A stretch of DNA of 5,958 nucleotides, from the NCBI GenBank assembly GCA_032118015.1, contig JAULYE010000053.1, positions 1 to 5,958 on the forward strand. Reading direction: 5' to 3'. The notes below the pieces were generated by a model. The model searched no databases and was not told the origin of the DNA. It saw nothing but the letters and a program-made list of their open reading frames with translations. Shown in pieces: positions 5,813 through 5,958 of this stretch. The DNA is from Casp-actino8 sp032118015. GTDB taxonomy: Bacteria; Actinomycetota; Acidimicrobiia; Acidimicrobiales; Ilumatobacteraceae. Within the stretch, counting starts at the first letter, position 1. Each line of letters opens with the position of its first letter. Both the position numbers and the translations under genes were made by a program.

Positions 5813-5958
5813 TCAGAGCGTGTCAGGCAGGCTGTTCGAGCCACCAGGCGTACCGTCAGTCGGCGTGTCGAGCGAGTTCAAGCCCTCGGTCGGAACCTGA
5901 GGAGTCGAGTCGATGAAGCCACCGATGAAGTACACCCAACCGTTACAAGCCTGCTCGC
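5813..5958 (-). CDS. Second fasciclin-like protein, C-terminal fragment (5' end beyond the window)
   Basis: The stop TCA (TGA on the minus strand) is at 5813-5815, and 48 codons are visible up to the window edge. The encoded end runs EQACNGWVYFIGGFIDSTP to PGGSNSLPDTL and differs from the first copy by one residue in the part that can be compared (DTPTDG here, DTPNDG there). It carries the same late FAS1-like strand and the same short Gly/Ser/Pro tail. No start codon, signal peptide or FAS1 N-terminal half is in the window. The gene is transcribed in the same direction and lies upstream of its paralogue, so the pair is a tandem duplication, each member with its own terminator. Confidence 0.8.
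   Translation of the reverse strand, partial: EQACNGWVYFIGGFIDSTPQVPTEGLNSLDTPTDGTPGGSNSLPDTL
5813..5958 (-). repeat. Direct repeat, copy 2 (3' end of fasciclin-like gene)
   Basis: Partner of 5055-5200 at an offset of 758 bases. The repeat probably continues past the window edge. Confidence 0.9.

Overview
The window looks like a bacterial chromosome segment of moderately high GC. The PAC2-family protein and the ACT/HD-type GlnD suggest an actinobacterium, possibly of the Acidimicrobiia. That taxonomy is inferred from gene content and style and was not measured. No rRNA, tRNA, CRISPR array, insertion sequence or phage gene is visible.

Layout: two genes read forward (about 1-1934), then the rest reads in reverse (1944-5958), with only 9 bases between the two convergent stop codons. 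The forward pair is a thioredoxin/TlpA-like redox protein (5' end cut by the window edge) and a PAC2-family protein with a very acidic C-terminal tail. The reverse block, read from right to left, is a secreted fasciclin-like protein (only its 3' end is in the window), a second tandem fasciclin-like protein interrupted by a 39-base assembly gap, glnD (PII-modifying nitrogen sensor), and a Nudix hydrolase translationally coupled to glnD through a GTGA overlap. Each fasciclin-like gene ends in its own near-identical rho-independent terminator.

The main discovery is in the first gene. What looks like two ORFs (49-231 and 247-966) is one continuous frame split by a single in-frame TGA at 229-231. 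The TGA sits exactly at the redox-active position of the thioredoxin fold (W-A-S-Y-[TGA]-G-C-R). It is followed directly by a hairpin with a perfect 7-bp upper stem, a lower 5-bp stem and a CGGGU apical loop, 20 bases after the TGA, which has the geometry of a bacterial SECIS element. The best reading is a selenoprotein with a U-x-C active site, a redoxin core and a C-terminal TPR-like helical domain.

Secondary points of interest are the tandem fasciclin paralogues with a 99-base identical stretch ending at the window edge, covarying terminator stems, an assembly gap inside the fasciclin core, and a longest-ORF start of glnD that lies inside the terminator hairpin of the upstream gene and is probably not the true start.
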